Source: a virus
Virus record (IMG/VR): IMGVR_UViG_3300035126_000270
Coordinates: 1 to 34,617 of that record
Reading direction: 5' to 3' (one strand)
DNA: 34,617 nucleotides
The notes under the pieces are model-generated. The model worked only from the letters and a program-made list of their open reading frames with translations, did not search any database and was not told the DNA's origin. The number at the start of each line of letters is the position of its first letter. Positions within the stretch are counted from its first letter, which is position 1. Shown here in pieces: positions 1 through 5,050 of the stretch. Both the position numbers and the translations under genes were made by a program.

Positions 1-1006
1 GACGCACGGTCATGGTGGTTGCCACCGCAATGCTCGCGTGGCCTTGCGACCCGCCCGTCCCCATGCAATGCGTTGATCCGTCCGTGCTGCTGATCGGGTC
101 TTGCAACGGGTGAAACGCCACCGCCGCATGGGCCGCGTTGGGCTGCGCGATGACCGGGTGGTTCATCTCATGGAACCCGGAGCTGCCGGCCGATGCCCGC
201 AGCGCGGCCACGGCATCGTCCTGCCGCAAGCCAAGTTCATTGTTCTGCCAGCGGTAGGCGGTCGGCTGCGCGACCATCGTGAAGCCATCAGCGCGGCTGT
301 AGTCGTTGCTGGTCGTTTCAAGGCACGGCGCTACTCCGTGGCTTGTGAAGATGCCACCGCCTCTAGCGCCGCCTTCAGCATCGGGGGGAGCGACTTTCCG
401 CGCTTTTGGGCTCGCCTCAATATGCCTTCGCATGCCTTCGGGGATAAGGACAGCCTGGGCGGCAGCGGTCCAGTCTCCAGCACCTCGCTCAAGGAGGCGA
501 CCGACGACAAACACCCGGCGGCGGCGCTGCGGGACGGCTCGGGGCCATCGCCCCACTCGCACGTATTGAGCGTCCAGAACTCGGTAGGCCCACCCATACC
601 CGAGTTCGCCCAGCGCCCCGAGGAAGGTGCCAAAGTCCCGTCCTCCGTTCGAGGACAGAACACCGGGGACATTTTCCCAGACAATCCACCGAGGTCGGAG
701 CTGAGCAGCGATTGCCAGGTAGGTGAGCATGAGGTTCCCTCGAGGGTCTGTGAGTCCCTTGCGAAGCCCTGCGACTGAGAAGGACTGGCAGGGGGTTCCC
801 CCCACGAGAAGGTCGATTGCTCCTGGCTCAAGCGGCCACTCCTTGTGCTTGGTCATGTCCCCGTAGTTGGGGATGTTGGGATAGTGATGAGCCAACACGG
901 CTGCGGGAAACGGTTCAATCTCGCTGAAGGCGACGGGTGTCCACCCGAGGTGGTGCCACGCGACCGATGCGGCCTCGATGCCGCTGCACACGGACAGGTA
1001 TCTCAT
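1..1006 (-). CDS. C5-cytosine DNA methyltransferase, partial (3' end outside window)
   Basis: The reading frame opens at an ATG at 1006 and stays open for 335 codons to the window edge, so the C-terminus is missing. It carries the ordered C5-methyltransferase motifs: SAM-binding motif I SVCSGIEAA (residues 5-13), catalytic PCQ with Cys73 in GGTPCQSFSVAG, ENV (111-113) and QRRRRVFVVG (160-169). The enzyme should methylate the C5 of cytosine in a specific DNA sequence, which in phages usually protects against host restriction or modifies regulation; the target site cannot be read from the sequence. The ATG overlaps the stop of the upstream gene in an ATGA, so it is probably translationally coupled. 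A second gene (331-831) lies inside it in the +1 frame. The family call is secure; the target and role are inferred. Confidence 0.95.
   Translation of the reverse strand, partial: MRYLSVCSGIEAASVAWHHLGWTPVAFSEIEPFPAAVLAHHYPNIPNYGDMTKHKEWPLEPGAIDLLVGGTPCQSFSVAGLRKGLTDPRGNLMLTYLAIAAQLRPRWIVWENVPGVLSSNGGRDFGTFLGALGELGYGWAYRVLDAQYVRVGRWPRAVPQRRRRVFVVGRLLERGAGDWTAAAQAVLIPEGMRRHIEASPKARKVAPPDAEGGARGGGIFTSHGVAPCLETTSNDYSRADGFTMVAQPTAYRWQNNELGLRQDDAVAALRASAGSSGFHEMNHPVIAQPNAAHAAVAFHPLQDPISSTDGSTHCMGTGGSQGHASIAVATTMTVR
331..831 (-). CDS. Conserved phage protein encoded inside the methyltransferase gene (+1 frame)
   Basis: This 166-residue frame lies wholly within the cytosine methyltransferase gene on the same strand, shifted by +1. 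It starts at TTG (831-829) with a perfect AAGGAG (plus-strand 839-844) seven nucleotides upstream, which is unusually good for an internal start. The product matches from memory a recurrent phage protein family: residues 76-89 (NSGMGGPTEFWTLN), a stretch around SLSEVLETGPLPPR (113-126), and the C-terminal LSPKACEGILRRAQKRG (129-145). The family occurs beside or over phage dcm-type genes; its function is unknown to me. Because it shares DNA with a conserved enzyme, both frames must be under constraint. Recognition of the family and the ribosome-binding site make translation likely, although no expression evidence exists here. Confidence 0.72.
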   Translation of the reverse strand: MSQEQSTFSWGEPPASPSQSQGFARDSQTLEGTSCSPTWQSLLSSDLGGLSGKMSPVFCPRTEDGTLAPSSGRWANSGMGGPTEFWTLNTCEWGDGPEPSRSAAAGCLSSVASLSEVLETGPLPPRLSLSPKACEGILRRAQKRGKSLPPMLKAALEAVASSQATE

Positions 1007-1347
1007 TGCGTGATCCTCCGTGCCTTCGGGCCGACGAGTTCGATCTCGTTGCGGACCTCGCGCCGCATCATCGCGGCAAGCACCTCCGACATGGGGAAGT
1101 CGTTCGGCACCTCGGCGTCAAGCTTCAGGACCGTGCCGTTGAGCCGCAGCTCGAGCAGCACGGTGTCCTTCAGCTCCCAGTACCAGTGCTGCTGTGAGCC
1201 GTGGTAATGGTGCTGCTCGTAGTGGTCGCGCTCCCACCGCGCCTCGAACACCGCGATGATGTCGTTGCTTGACACGTACTCGGCAATGGCCTCATCCTTG
1301 AACAGGTCGCTCATCACGGCCACCTCGACGTTCACGTTGACATTCAT
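1003..1347 (-). CDS. Hypothetical protein (114 aa) in the methyltransferase operon
   Basis: Unrecognised protein. The start is placed at the ATG at 1347 because it overlaps the stop of the preceding gene in an ATGA. The frame is open upstream to 1419, but that would overlap the neighbour by 76 bases. A further ATG at 1314 (MSDLFKDEA) is an alternative. The N-terminus has a curious NVNVNVEVAV run; the middle is rich in His, Gln, Trp and Tyr (around YEQHHYHGSQQHWYW), and the C-terminal third looks like a short mixed alpha/beta domain. No catalytic motif is evident. It is coupled by another 4-base overlap to the methyltransferase downstream, so they are probably made together. Confidence 0.7.
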   Translation of the reverse strand: MNVNVNVEVAVMSDLFKDEAIAEYVSSNDIIAVFEARWERDHYEQHHYHGSQQHWYWELKDTVLLELRLNGTVLKLDAEVPNDFPMSEVLAAMMRREVRNEIELVGPKARRITQ

Positions 1348-1649
1348 GCGAGGCTCCAGACGCGGATCAGACGCCCGTGCGAGGAAGGACGTGCGCTCGG
1401 CACGACTCGGCCCGTCCATGCGAATCGGCCGTCGAACACGCTGCCGGCGGCGTTGCCGAGTTCAGCGTAGTCCAGGCCGTTCACGGCCATGATGGCCGCA
1501 ACGTCATCGCTGGTCACCTCGCCCTTGACGGTGGCGATGGCCGCCGCGAACCCGCGTGCGCTGTCAAGCAGGTGGACCTTCCCGTCAGCCGCCAGCATCA
1601 TCCCGATCCGCTTCCTGCGCTCGGCCTCGTTGGCATCGAAGAGGTTCAT
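1344..1649 (-). CDS. Small conserved-type phage protein (101 aa), function unknown
   Basis: The protein is 101 residues, starting at the ATG at 1649, which overlaps the upstream stop in an ATGA. The C-terminal part (around FAWTGRVVPSARPSSHGR followed by IRVW) resembles a motif I associate with small phage accessory proteins in which an aromatic/Gly-Arg stretch is followed by S-R-P-S-S-x-G-R and a final I-x-V-W. The N-terminal half contains a helical segment (residues about 45-65, EVTSDDVAAIMAVNGLDYAE) that could be a small DNA-binding or interaction helix pair. No enzymatic residues are evident. It lies in the middle of a tightly coupled minus-strand operon with a winged-helix-like regulator before it and the methyltransferase after it. 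Confidence 0.75.
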   Translation of the reverse strand: MNLFDANEAERRKRIGMMLAADGKVHLLDSARGFAAAIATVKGEVTSDDVAAIMAVNGLDYAELGNAAGSVFDGRFAWTGRVVPSARPSSHGRLIRVWSLA

Positions 1650-1891
1650 GCGACCTCCTTGACCCGCTCAAGGTCGAACACGCCTGGGCTGATGATCTCG
1701 TACCCGTCGCCGGTGTCGGCGAGGATGACTGCGTAGCGGTCGTGCGCTGCGGCGATGAGGTGGCTGACGGCGCGGGGGGTGACGTTCCACTTTCGGGCGA
1801 GGTCGCCGCGCTTGGGGCTGCCGCCAGCGTGAAGGACGGACAGCAGGTAGTACAGCCTCCGCAGCCCGGTATCGGTGTCGGAGCGGGTCAC
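1646..1891 (-). CDS. Small winged-helix/HTH DNA-binding protein (81 aa)
   Basis: Starts at GTG (1891-1889), overlapping the upstream stop as GTGA. Residues about 12-22 form a hydrophobic helix (RLYYLLSVLHA), followed by GSPKRGDLARKWNVTPRAVS (24-43), a helix-turn-helix of the DeoR/HTH_11 type, and a wing-like hairpin (VILADTGDGYEIISPG). The layout is that of a single compact winged-helix domain without an effector domain. It is therefore a plausible phage transcription regulator, perhaps of its own operon or of the divergent region at 2146-2307; the target is inferred from position only. The fold assignment is fairly good; the biological role is open. Confidence 0.78.
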   Translation of the reverse strand: MTRSDTDTGLRRLYYLLSVLHAGGSPKRGDLARKWNVTPRAVSHLIAAAHDRYAVILADTGDGYEIISPGVFDLERVKEVA

Positions 1892-2145
1892 AGCGCGACC
1901 TCCGTGTTCTCGTGCGTGCGGAGGAACTCGGCCTCGGCGTCCATCAGGTCGAGCGCGGCAGCGTCGAACTCGGCCTCGTTGTCGCGGTCGATCTCAGCAA
2001 GCCGGCGAGTCGCGGTGATGAGGCGGAACGAAACCGAATCCCCGAGTTCGCGGGCGGCGGCGAGCATGACGTCGCCGTTCTCGTATCGCTTCGCGACCTG
2101 CGGGTGGTGCAGCATGATCTGGCCCAGTGTTGCGCGGACTTTCAT
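1888..2145 (-). CDS. Hypothetical protein (85 aa), first gene of the minus-strand operon
   Basis: An 85-residue, mostly alpha-helical acidic protein starting at the ATG at 2145. A strong Shine-Dalgarno GAGGAGA (plus-strand 2151-2157) lies five bases upstream. The second half is very rich in Asp, Glu and Ala (AEIDRDNEAEFDAAALDLMD region) and probably forms a long helix or helical hairpin. No family was recognised. As the only gene of this operon with an independent, strong ribosome-binding site, it marks the operon start; the next genes follow with 4-base overlaps. Translation of the downstream genes likely depends on this one. Confidence 0.75.
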   Translation of the reverse strand: MKVRATLGQIMLHHPQVAKRYENGDVMLAAARELGDSVSFRLITATRRLAEIDRDNEAEFDAAALDLMDAEAEFLRTHENTEVAL

Positions 2146-2201
2146 GGTGATCTCCTCGAGTGCTTCGCCGATCTCGGCAACGCGCCTGCGTCGGCGGGAG
2201 C

Positions 2202-2231
2202 AGGGTACAGATGCGTATATCGTCCTGTCAA
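2202..2231 (-). promoter_or_regulatory. Candidate sigma70-type promoter for the minus-strand operon
   Basis: Read on the minus strand, a perfect -35 TTGACA (plus-strand 2226-2231) is followed after 18 bases by TACCCT (2202-2207), a weak -10. Transcription would start near 2195, about 50 bases ahead of the first start codon. The -35 match is exact and the position fits, but the -10 is poor, so confidence is moderate. Confidence 0.45.
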
Positions 2232-2241
2232 TGCAGGATCG

Positions 2242-2278
2242 TTAGAAAATCTGCAACATTTCTGTCACATTCTTCTAA
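2242..2278. promoter_or_regulatory. AT-rich operator-like block with TTAGAA/TTCTAA inverted repeat
   Basis: A 37-base AT-rich island stands out from GC-rich surroundings between the divergent genes. It is bounded by a perfect 6-bp inverted repeat, TTAGAA (2242-2247) and TTCTAA (2273-2278). It lies between the candidate minus-strand promoter and the -10-like box of the plus-strand phosphoesterase gene, the usual place for a divergent operator. No regulator can be assigned; the small winged-helix protein at 1646-1891 is a candidate. Confidence 0.35.
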
Positions 2279-2293
2279 GTGCAGGAGCGGGGC

Positions 2294-2299
2294 TACGCT
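2294..2299 (+). promoter_or_regulatory. -10-like box TACGCT, 8 nt before a GTG start (leaderless type)
   Basis: TACGCT lies eight bases before the GTG at 2308, so transcription from it would begin at or next to the start codon. No Shine-Dalgarno sequence lies at normal spacing before the GTG. No convincing -35 hexamer is visible. The same arrangement recurs at five other gene starts in this window. Confidence 0.4.
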
Positions 2300-2307
2300 G
2301 CGGCCGA

Positions 2308-3219
2308 GTGGCTGTCGCAATCACGCAACACCAGCCAGGATCGTTCACGGTCGAGATGACCGAGGACGGTGATTCGAACGTGCCAACCGCCGGGTGGGAG
2401 CAGTGGTTCCTCCTGGTTTCGGACGCGCACATCGACAACGCGCACGCTGACAGAAAGCTCTTCGACAAGCACATGCGCCAGTGCCGGGAGCGCCACGGGA
2501 AGTGGCTGTCGAACGGCGACTTCCTGTGCCTCATGCAGGGCAAGTGGGACATGAGATCCGACACCTCGGCTTGCCGTCCAGAGCATCAGCAGGGTCGTTA
2601 CCTCGACGCGGTCATCAACACGACCGCCGACTACGTCGCGCCGCACGCAGACATGGCCCTGCTCTTCGCGCCTGGAAACCACGAAACTGCCGTCAAGAAG
2701 CGGCACGAAACCGACATGAACGAGCGGTTGGTCGAGGCGCTGCGGCACCGCAGGGCGGCCGACTGCCAAGCCTATGCAGGCAGTTACGCGAACTGGGTGC
2801 GGTTCGTGGTCCGTTGCAAGGAGCGCCGGCAGCTCGCGGCAGGCAGCGTCGTGATGTACATGCACCACGGCTACGGCGGCGGCGGTCCTGTCACGAGGGG
2901 AACAATCCAGACCTCGCGAATGGCCGTCTACCTGCCGGATGCTGACATCATCTGGACGGGCCACACGCACGACGAATGGATCATGCCGATCCAGCGCGCA
3001 CGGCTTTCCCCGCACGGGAGGCCGTACCTGGACAGGGTCATGCACATCCGTTCGCCCGGGTACAAGGACGAGTTCAGCGAGCAGAACGGGTGGGCCGTCG
3101 AGAAGGGCATGCCGCCCAAGCCGAAGGGTGCGCTGTGGCTGCGGTTCTACATGGACAACCTGCGGCGCAACGGCAACCGCACGCGGGAACTACGATACGA
3201 GGTGCGCGAGGCGCAGTAA
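2308..3219 (+). CDS. Calcineurin-like metallophosphoesterase
   Basis: A phosphoesterase of about 303 residues. It has the metal-binding series of the family: SDAHIDN (38-44, Asp39 and His41), NGD (69-71), GNHE (123-126), MHHG (185-188) and GHTHD (218-222). Such enzymes hydrolyse phosphomono- or diesters with two metal ions; the phage substrate is unknown. The sequence around GDFLCLMQGKWDMRSD and GGGGPVTRGTIQT resembles a phage-borne subfamily I recognise. The frame is open far upstream (to 1912), but that extension overlaps the minus-strand gene at 1888-2145 and looks like shadow. GTG at 2308 keeps the N-terminal ITQHQPGSFTVEM segment that I believe is shared by relatives; ATG at 2356 is the alternative. 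The start is uncertain, the family is not. Confidence 0.9.
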   Translation: MAVAITQHQPGSFTVEMTEDGDSNVPTAGWEQWFLLVSDAHIDNAHADRKLFDKHMRQCRERHGKWLSNGDFLCLMQGKWDMRSDTSACRPEHQQGRYLDAVINTTADYVAPHADMALLFAPGNHETAVKKRHETDMNERLVEALRHRRAADCQAYAGSYANWVRFVVRCKERRQLAAGSVVMYMHHGYGGGGPVTRGTIQTSRMAVYLPDADIIWTGHTHDEWIMPIQRARLSPHGRPYLDRVMHIRSPGYKDEFSEQNGWAVEKGMPPKPKGALWLRFYMDNLRRNGNRTRELRYEVREAQ

Positions 3220-3240
3220 CTGGCCGTCTAGGAAGGACAC

Positions 3241-3510
3241 ATGATGCCGACACCAGCAAAGGGCAAGCGATTCGTGAAGGTGGTCCGCAACCCCAAGACC
3301 GGGCGGTCCAACACCGTGTCCTACGGTCAGGCAGGCAAGGCCAAGGGCGGCGGCGACCGCATCAAGCCCGGGACCGCGAAGGGTGACGCTTACTGCGCCC
3401 GCAGCTTCGCGCAGATGAAGTCGCACCCTGCGGCGGCGCGAAACCCGAACAGCCCGCTGCGGCTTTCGCGTGCGAAGTGGAAGTGCAGCGGCAAGACCTC
3501 GAGAGGATGA
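3241..3510 (+). CDS. Small basic conserved phage protein (89 aa)
   Basis: An 89-residue lysine/arginine-rich protein with an AGGAAGGA ribosome-binding site (about 3230-3237) and two adjacent ATG codons (3241 and 3244). The sequence has the signature KVVRNPKTGR...VSYGQAGKAK, then GDRIKPGT, GDAYCARS, and near the end LSRAKWKC. I recognise this from many phages as a conserved small protein of unknown function, often near packaging or head genes. Two cysteines (in YCARS and KWKC) are part of the conserved motifs and might bind metal, which is inference. It precedes another tiny basic protein. Confidence 0.82.
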   Translation: MMPTPAKGKRFVKVVRNPKTGRSNTVSYGQAGKAKGGGDRIKPGTAKGDAYCARSFAQMKSHPAAARNPNSPLRLSRAKWKCSGKTSRG

Positions 3511-3515
3511 CCAAC

Positions 3516-3647
3516 ATGGCGAAGAAGAAGGCACGCGGCCTGTACGCGAACATCAACGCACGGCGCAAGGCCGGAACCAGTCGGTCGAAGAGCCAGTCCA
3601 CCGTGAGCGCCGCCTCCTACGCGGCCATGCGCCGCGGGTTCAAGTGA
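3516..3647 (+). CDS. Very small basic phage protein (43 aa)
   Basis: ATG at 3516 to TGA at 3645-3647 encodes 43 residues starting MAKKKARGLYANINARRKAG. Over a quarter of the residues are Lys or Arg. The K-K-x-R-G-L-x-x-N-I-x-A-R-R-K pattern is one I know from small basic proteins common in phage genomes, usually near the protein type encoded just upstream. The function is unknown; nucleic-acid binding is a guess from charge. A GAGAGGA stretch lies about seven bases upstream of the ATG and can serve as a ribosome-binding site. The gene is packed between neighbours with gaps of only a few bases, which supports it being real. Confidence 0.7.
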   Translation: MAKKKARGLYANINARRKAGTSRSKSQSTVSAASYAAMRRGFK

Positions 3648-3651
3648 TGCC

Positions 3652-3915
3652 GTGCGCGTCCGCATCGGCGGCAAGTACTGGACGCTGCGGTTCTCGGGGA
3701 ACCTGAAGGACTACGGCAGCATGGTCGATCCGGGCCACGCCGAGGGCCGGATCATCCGCATCGGGACATGGCAAGGCGAGCAGGACACGCTCGACACCAT
3801 CGTCCACGAGGCGCTGCACTGCGCCCGCCCGGAGCTTGACGAGGCCGCCGTGGACGCGACCGCCCGCGACATCTCGCGCCTGCTGTGGCGTTTGGGATAC
3901 AGGCGAACGCCGTAA
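3652..3915 (+). CDS. Small HExxH-type zinc-metallopeptidase-like protein (87 aa)
   Basis: Starts at GTG 3652, four bases after the previous stop. Residues about 50-58 read TIVHEALHC, an HExxH zincin signature, followed by an acidic stretch (LDEAAVDATARDISRLLWRLGY) that could give the third zinc ligand. I associate this arrangement with small phage proteins related to SprT/zincin folds, in which the helix after HExxH ends in a Trp-x-Leu-Gly-Tyr. At 87 residues it is a minimal domain. A peptidase role is inferred from the motif alone; substrate and activity are unknown. Confidence 0.78.
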   Translation: MRVRIGGKYWTLRFSGNLKDYGSMVDPGHAEGRIIRIGTWQGEQDTLDTIVHEALHCARPELDEAAVDATARDISRLLWRLGYRRTP

Positions 3916-3935
3916 GAAAAAGGTGGAAGATAAAC

Positions 3936-4505
3936 TTACATCTCCCAGAACACGCGGTCGCCGCGACGGTAGTGCTTCAGGTCATCACTGCGGGTCAGGC
4001 TGCAGAAGTGCTTGTCGAGGAACCTGCAGTAGTTGTTCGGGTACAGCAGGTAACGGCCGTCCGACCGCTCGATGAGGTTCAGGGGCTTGTGTTCCTGGGG
4101 ATAGCGGCTGAACCCGTCTGACCAGTCCAACACGATCCCGGTGTGCGTGCCGCAGAATCCCGGCCCCTTGCCGCTGCCCATGACGGTCAACCCCTCAAGG
4201 TAATCCAATGACACCGCCTCGACGTGGTCGCCCATTGCGCCCCAAGGCTGCAGGTCGCACGGCGCATCGCCGTAGCCGAGCGGCTTCTGTTGGAAGGCGT
4301 TCGGGCTTGCGGCGAGCTGGTGGAGCGGCAGGCCGCACCAGTGCGCGCCTGTCTCGAGCAGGACGTGCGCCATCACGATTTGCCCGGGCCGGCAGTAGAC
4401 GGCGTGCCAGATGCCCTTGGTCGTGCCGGCTGGCATCGTTGGGCCGAGCGCGGCGTTGTTGATATGGACGTAGAGGTGGTGCGGAAGATTGGTGTGGCGC
4501 GGCAT
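3936..4505 (-). CDS. Phage protein of unknown function (189 aa) on the opposite strand
   Basis: A 189-residue protein transcribed against its neighbours. It is rich in His, Trp, Cys and aromatic residues and has no signal peptide or membrane segment. It resembles a phage protein type I have seen in environmental podoviruses, with an internal region around WGAMGDHVEAVSLDYLEGL followed by a C-terminal block HKPLNLIERSDGRYLLYPNN. No enzymatic motif is recognised. No Shine-Dalgarno is seen before the ATG; instead a TAGGAT box (plus-strand 4515-4520) sits nine bases upstream, suggesting its own near-leaderless promoter. Lone genes with their own promoter inside a phage genome are often expressed independently (morons), which is inference here. 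It ends 20 bases from the convergent gene end at 3915. Confidence 0.75.
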   Translation of the reverse strand: MPRHTNLPHHLYVHINNAALGPTMPAGTTKGIWHAVYCRPGQIVMAHVLLETGAHWCGLPLHQLAASPNAFQQKPLGYGDAPCDLQPWGAMGDHVEAVSLDYLEGLTVMGSGKGPGFCGTHTGIVLDWSDGFSRYPQEHKPLNLIERSDGRYLLYPNNYCRFLDKHFCSLTRSDDLKHYRRGDRVFWEM

Positions 4506-4514
4506 CGTGGCGGT

Positions 4515-4520
4515 ATCCTA
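4515..4520 (-). promoter_or_regulatory. -10-like box TAGGAT, 9 nt before the minus-strand gene
   Basis: On the minus strand TAGGAT precedes the ATG at 4505 by nine bases. No ribosome-binding site is present. No TTGACA-like -35 is seen at 16-18 bases. The same hexamer occurs six bases before the GTG at 12081. Confidence 0.4.
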
Positions 4521-4640
4521 CGGACGCGGAGATGCGGGGCTGAGGGGTCGGAGCCGATTCCCTGCATGGGGCGGGCCTGAAGGCCGCGAGGTACGCCGCC
4601 CGCCGGCGCAGCCATTGGGGTAAAGAGCAACCTACCGCCA

Positions 4641-4673
4641 GGGGCAGGCACGACTAAGTTCGTGCGCTGTCCC
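4641..4673. other. Hairpin, 13-bp imperfect stem
   Basis: GGGGCAG (4641-4647) plus GCACGA (4648-4653) pair with TCGTGC (4660-4665) and CTGTCCC (4667-4673), with a 6-nt loop, one bulged G (4666) and one G-U pair. No U-run follows on either strand, so it is not an obvious terminator. It may be a protein-binding or RNA structural element. Confidence 0.4.
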
Positions 4674-4740
4674 GCAGCTCATGGAGCGGAAGTACTACAC
4701 ATCGTCACAAGTGTGGCGGATTCGCTCACATACGAGCCGG

Positions 4741-4790
4741 GTCGGACAAGGTCGGACAAGGTCGGACAAGGTCGTTTCGGGTCGGACAAC
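4741..4790. repeat. Five-unit 10-bp tandem array (GTCGGACAAG)
   Basis: Three perfect copies of GTCGGACAAG lie at 4741-4770, then a degenerate unit GTCGTTTCGG (4771-4780), then GTCGGACAAC (4781-4790), all in the same 10-base phase. Ten-base phasing places each unit on the same face of the helix, as expected of binding sites for a regulator or initiator. The binding protein is unknown. Confidence 0.75.
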
Positions 4791-4801
4791 GACGAAAGAA
4801 A

Positions 4802-4833
4802 CGCCCCGCGGATCGTGAGATCAACGCGGGGCG
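4802..4833 (-). terminator. Terminator-like hairpin, minus-strand orientation
   Basis: A perfect 9-bp stem, CGCCCCGCG (4802-4810) with CGCGGGGCG (4825-4833), has a 14-nt loop. Read on the minus strand it is followed by TTTCTTTCG, resembling an intrinsic terminator tail. No minus-strand gene lies upstream of it, so it may instead insulate the left gene or be a structural site next to the repeat array. Confidence 0.4.
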
Positions 4834-4919
4834 CGTTCCGGGGGCAAAGTTCGGGAGCCGTCCGTGGCTTCCCGTTGTCAGTCGCGGCGCCGAACAGGCA
4901 ACAAGCCTGGGGCATCCCG

Positions 4920-4949
4920 GCGACACAACCGACGAGGAGATGATATACT
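4920..4949 (+). promoter_or_regulatory. Extended -10 promoter for the replication-type genes
   Basis: TATACT at 4944-4949 is preceded by TGA (4941-4943), giving an extended -10 (TGn). GCGACA at 4920-4925 matches four of six -35 positions, with an 18-base spacer. The predicted start at about 4956-4957 coincides with the first base of the leader's 12-bp stem. This is the best sigma70-type promoter near the replication-type genes. Confidence 0.6.
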
Positions 4950-4956
4950 GCGCGCA

Positions 4957-5036
4957 GAGCGGCTGCAACTGCTCGACATCTCAATGACCGAGGGCGGGAT
5001 AGGTTGCTTGCAGCCGCTCCCTGTCCCGCCCCGGTC
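4957..5036 (+). promoter_or_regulatory. Structured mRNA leader with two mutually exclusive stems
   Basis: Stem A is a perfect 12-bp pairing of GAGCGGCTGCAA (4957-4968) with TTGCAGCCGCTC (5008-5019). Stem B pairs GGGCGGGATAGG (4992-5003) with CCTGTCCCGCCC (5020-5031), with one G-U. It is extended by GACCG (4986-4990) with CGGTC (5032-5036) around a bulged A4991, about 17 bp in total. The 3' arm of A is the loop of B, and no nucleotide separates the two 3' arms, so both stems cannot form fully at once. The Shine-Dalgarno GGAG (5041-5044) begins four bases after stem B. This topology suggests a conformational switch or autoregulatory site for the DUF1376 gene; a small RNA is an alternative. Ligand or protein partner is unknown. 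Confidence 0.55.
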
Positions 5037-5050
5037 TGTTGGAGTTCACG

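Larger units (their letters stand above)
4506..5050. other. Non-coding control region (about 545 bp)
   Basis: No convincing gene lies between the minus-strand gene ending its 5' side at 4505 and the DUF1376 gene starting at 5051; open frames here lack a ribosome-binding site and recognisable protein character. The stretch holds, in order, a near-leaderless promoter for the left gene, a 13-bp-stem hairpin (4641-4673), a five-unit 10-bp array (4741-4790), a terminator-like hairpin (4802-4833), an extended -10 promoter (4920-4949) and a highly structured mRNA leader (4957-5036). The concentration of signals suggests a regulatory or replication control locus. Confidence 0.6.

Noticed and set aside
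101-778. Long plus-strand frame over the methyltransferase gene (and others up to 2245)
   Set aside because: Antisense to clear minus-strand coding sequence with intact enzyme motifs; typical shadow frame of high-GC DNA with no ribosome-binding site or family likeness.
1912-2307. N-terminal extension of the phosphoesterase frame to 1912
   Set aside because: It is antisense to the well-supported gene at 1888-2145 and crosses the divergent control region; its translation has no recognisable protein character.
4679-4984. Minus-strand frame of 101 codons in the non-coding region (and plus-strand frames at 4662-4943 and 4864-5124)
   Set aside because: They run through the 10-bp array and hairpins, lack ribosome-binding sites, and their translations are low in normal protein features.
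4957-5036. A full H-type pseudoknot in the leader
   Set aside because: Both stems of 12 bp or more would need a loop to cross the first stem, but no base lies between the two 3' arms (5019/5020). A switch between alternatives is the better reading.
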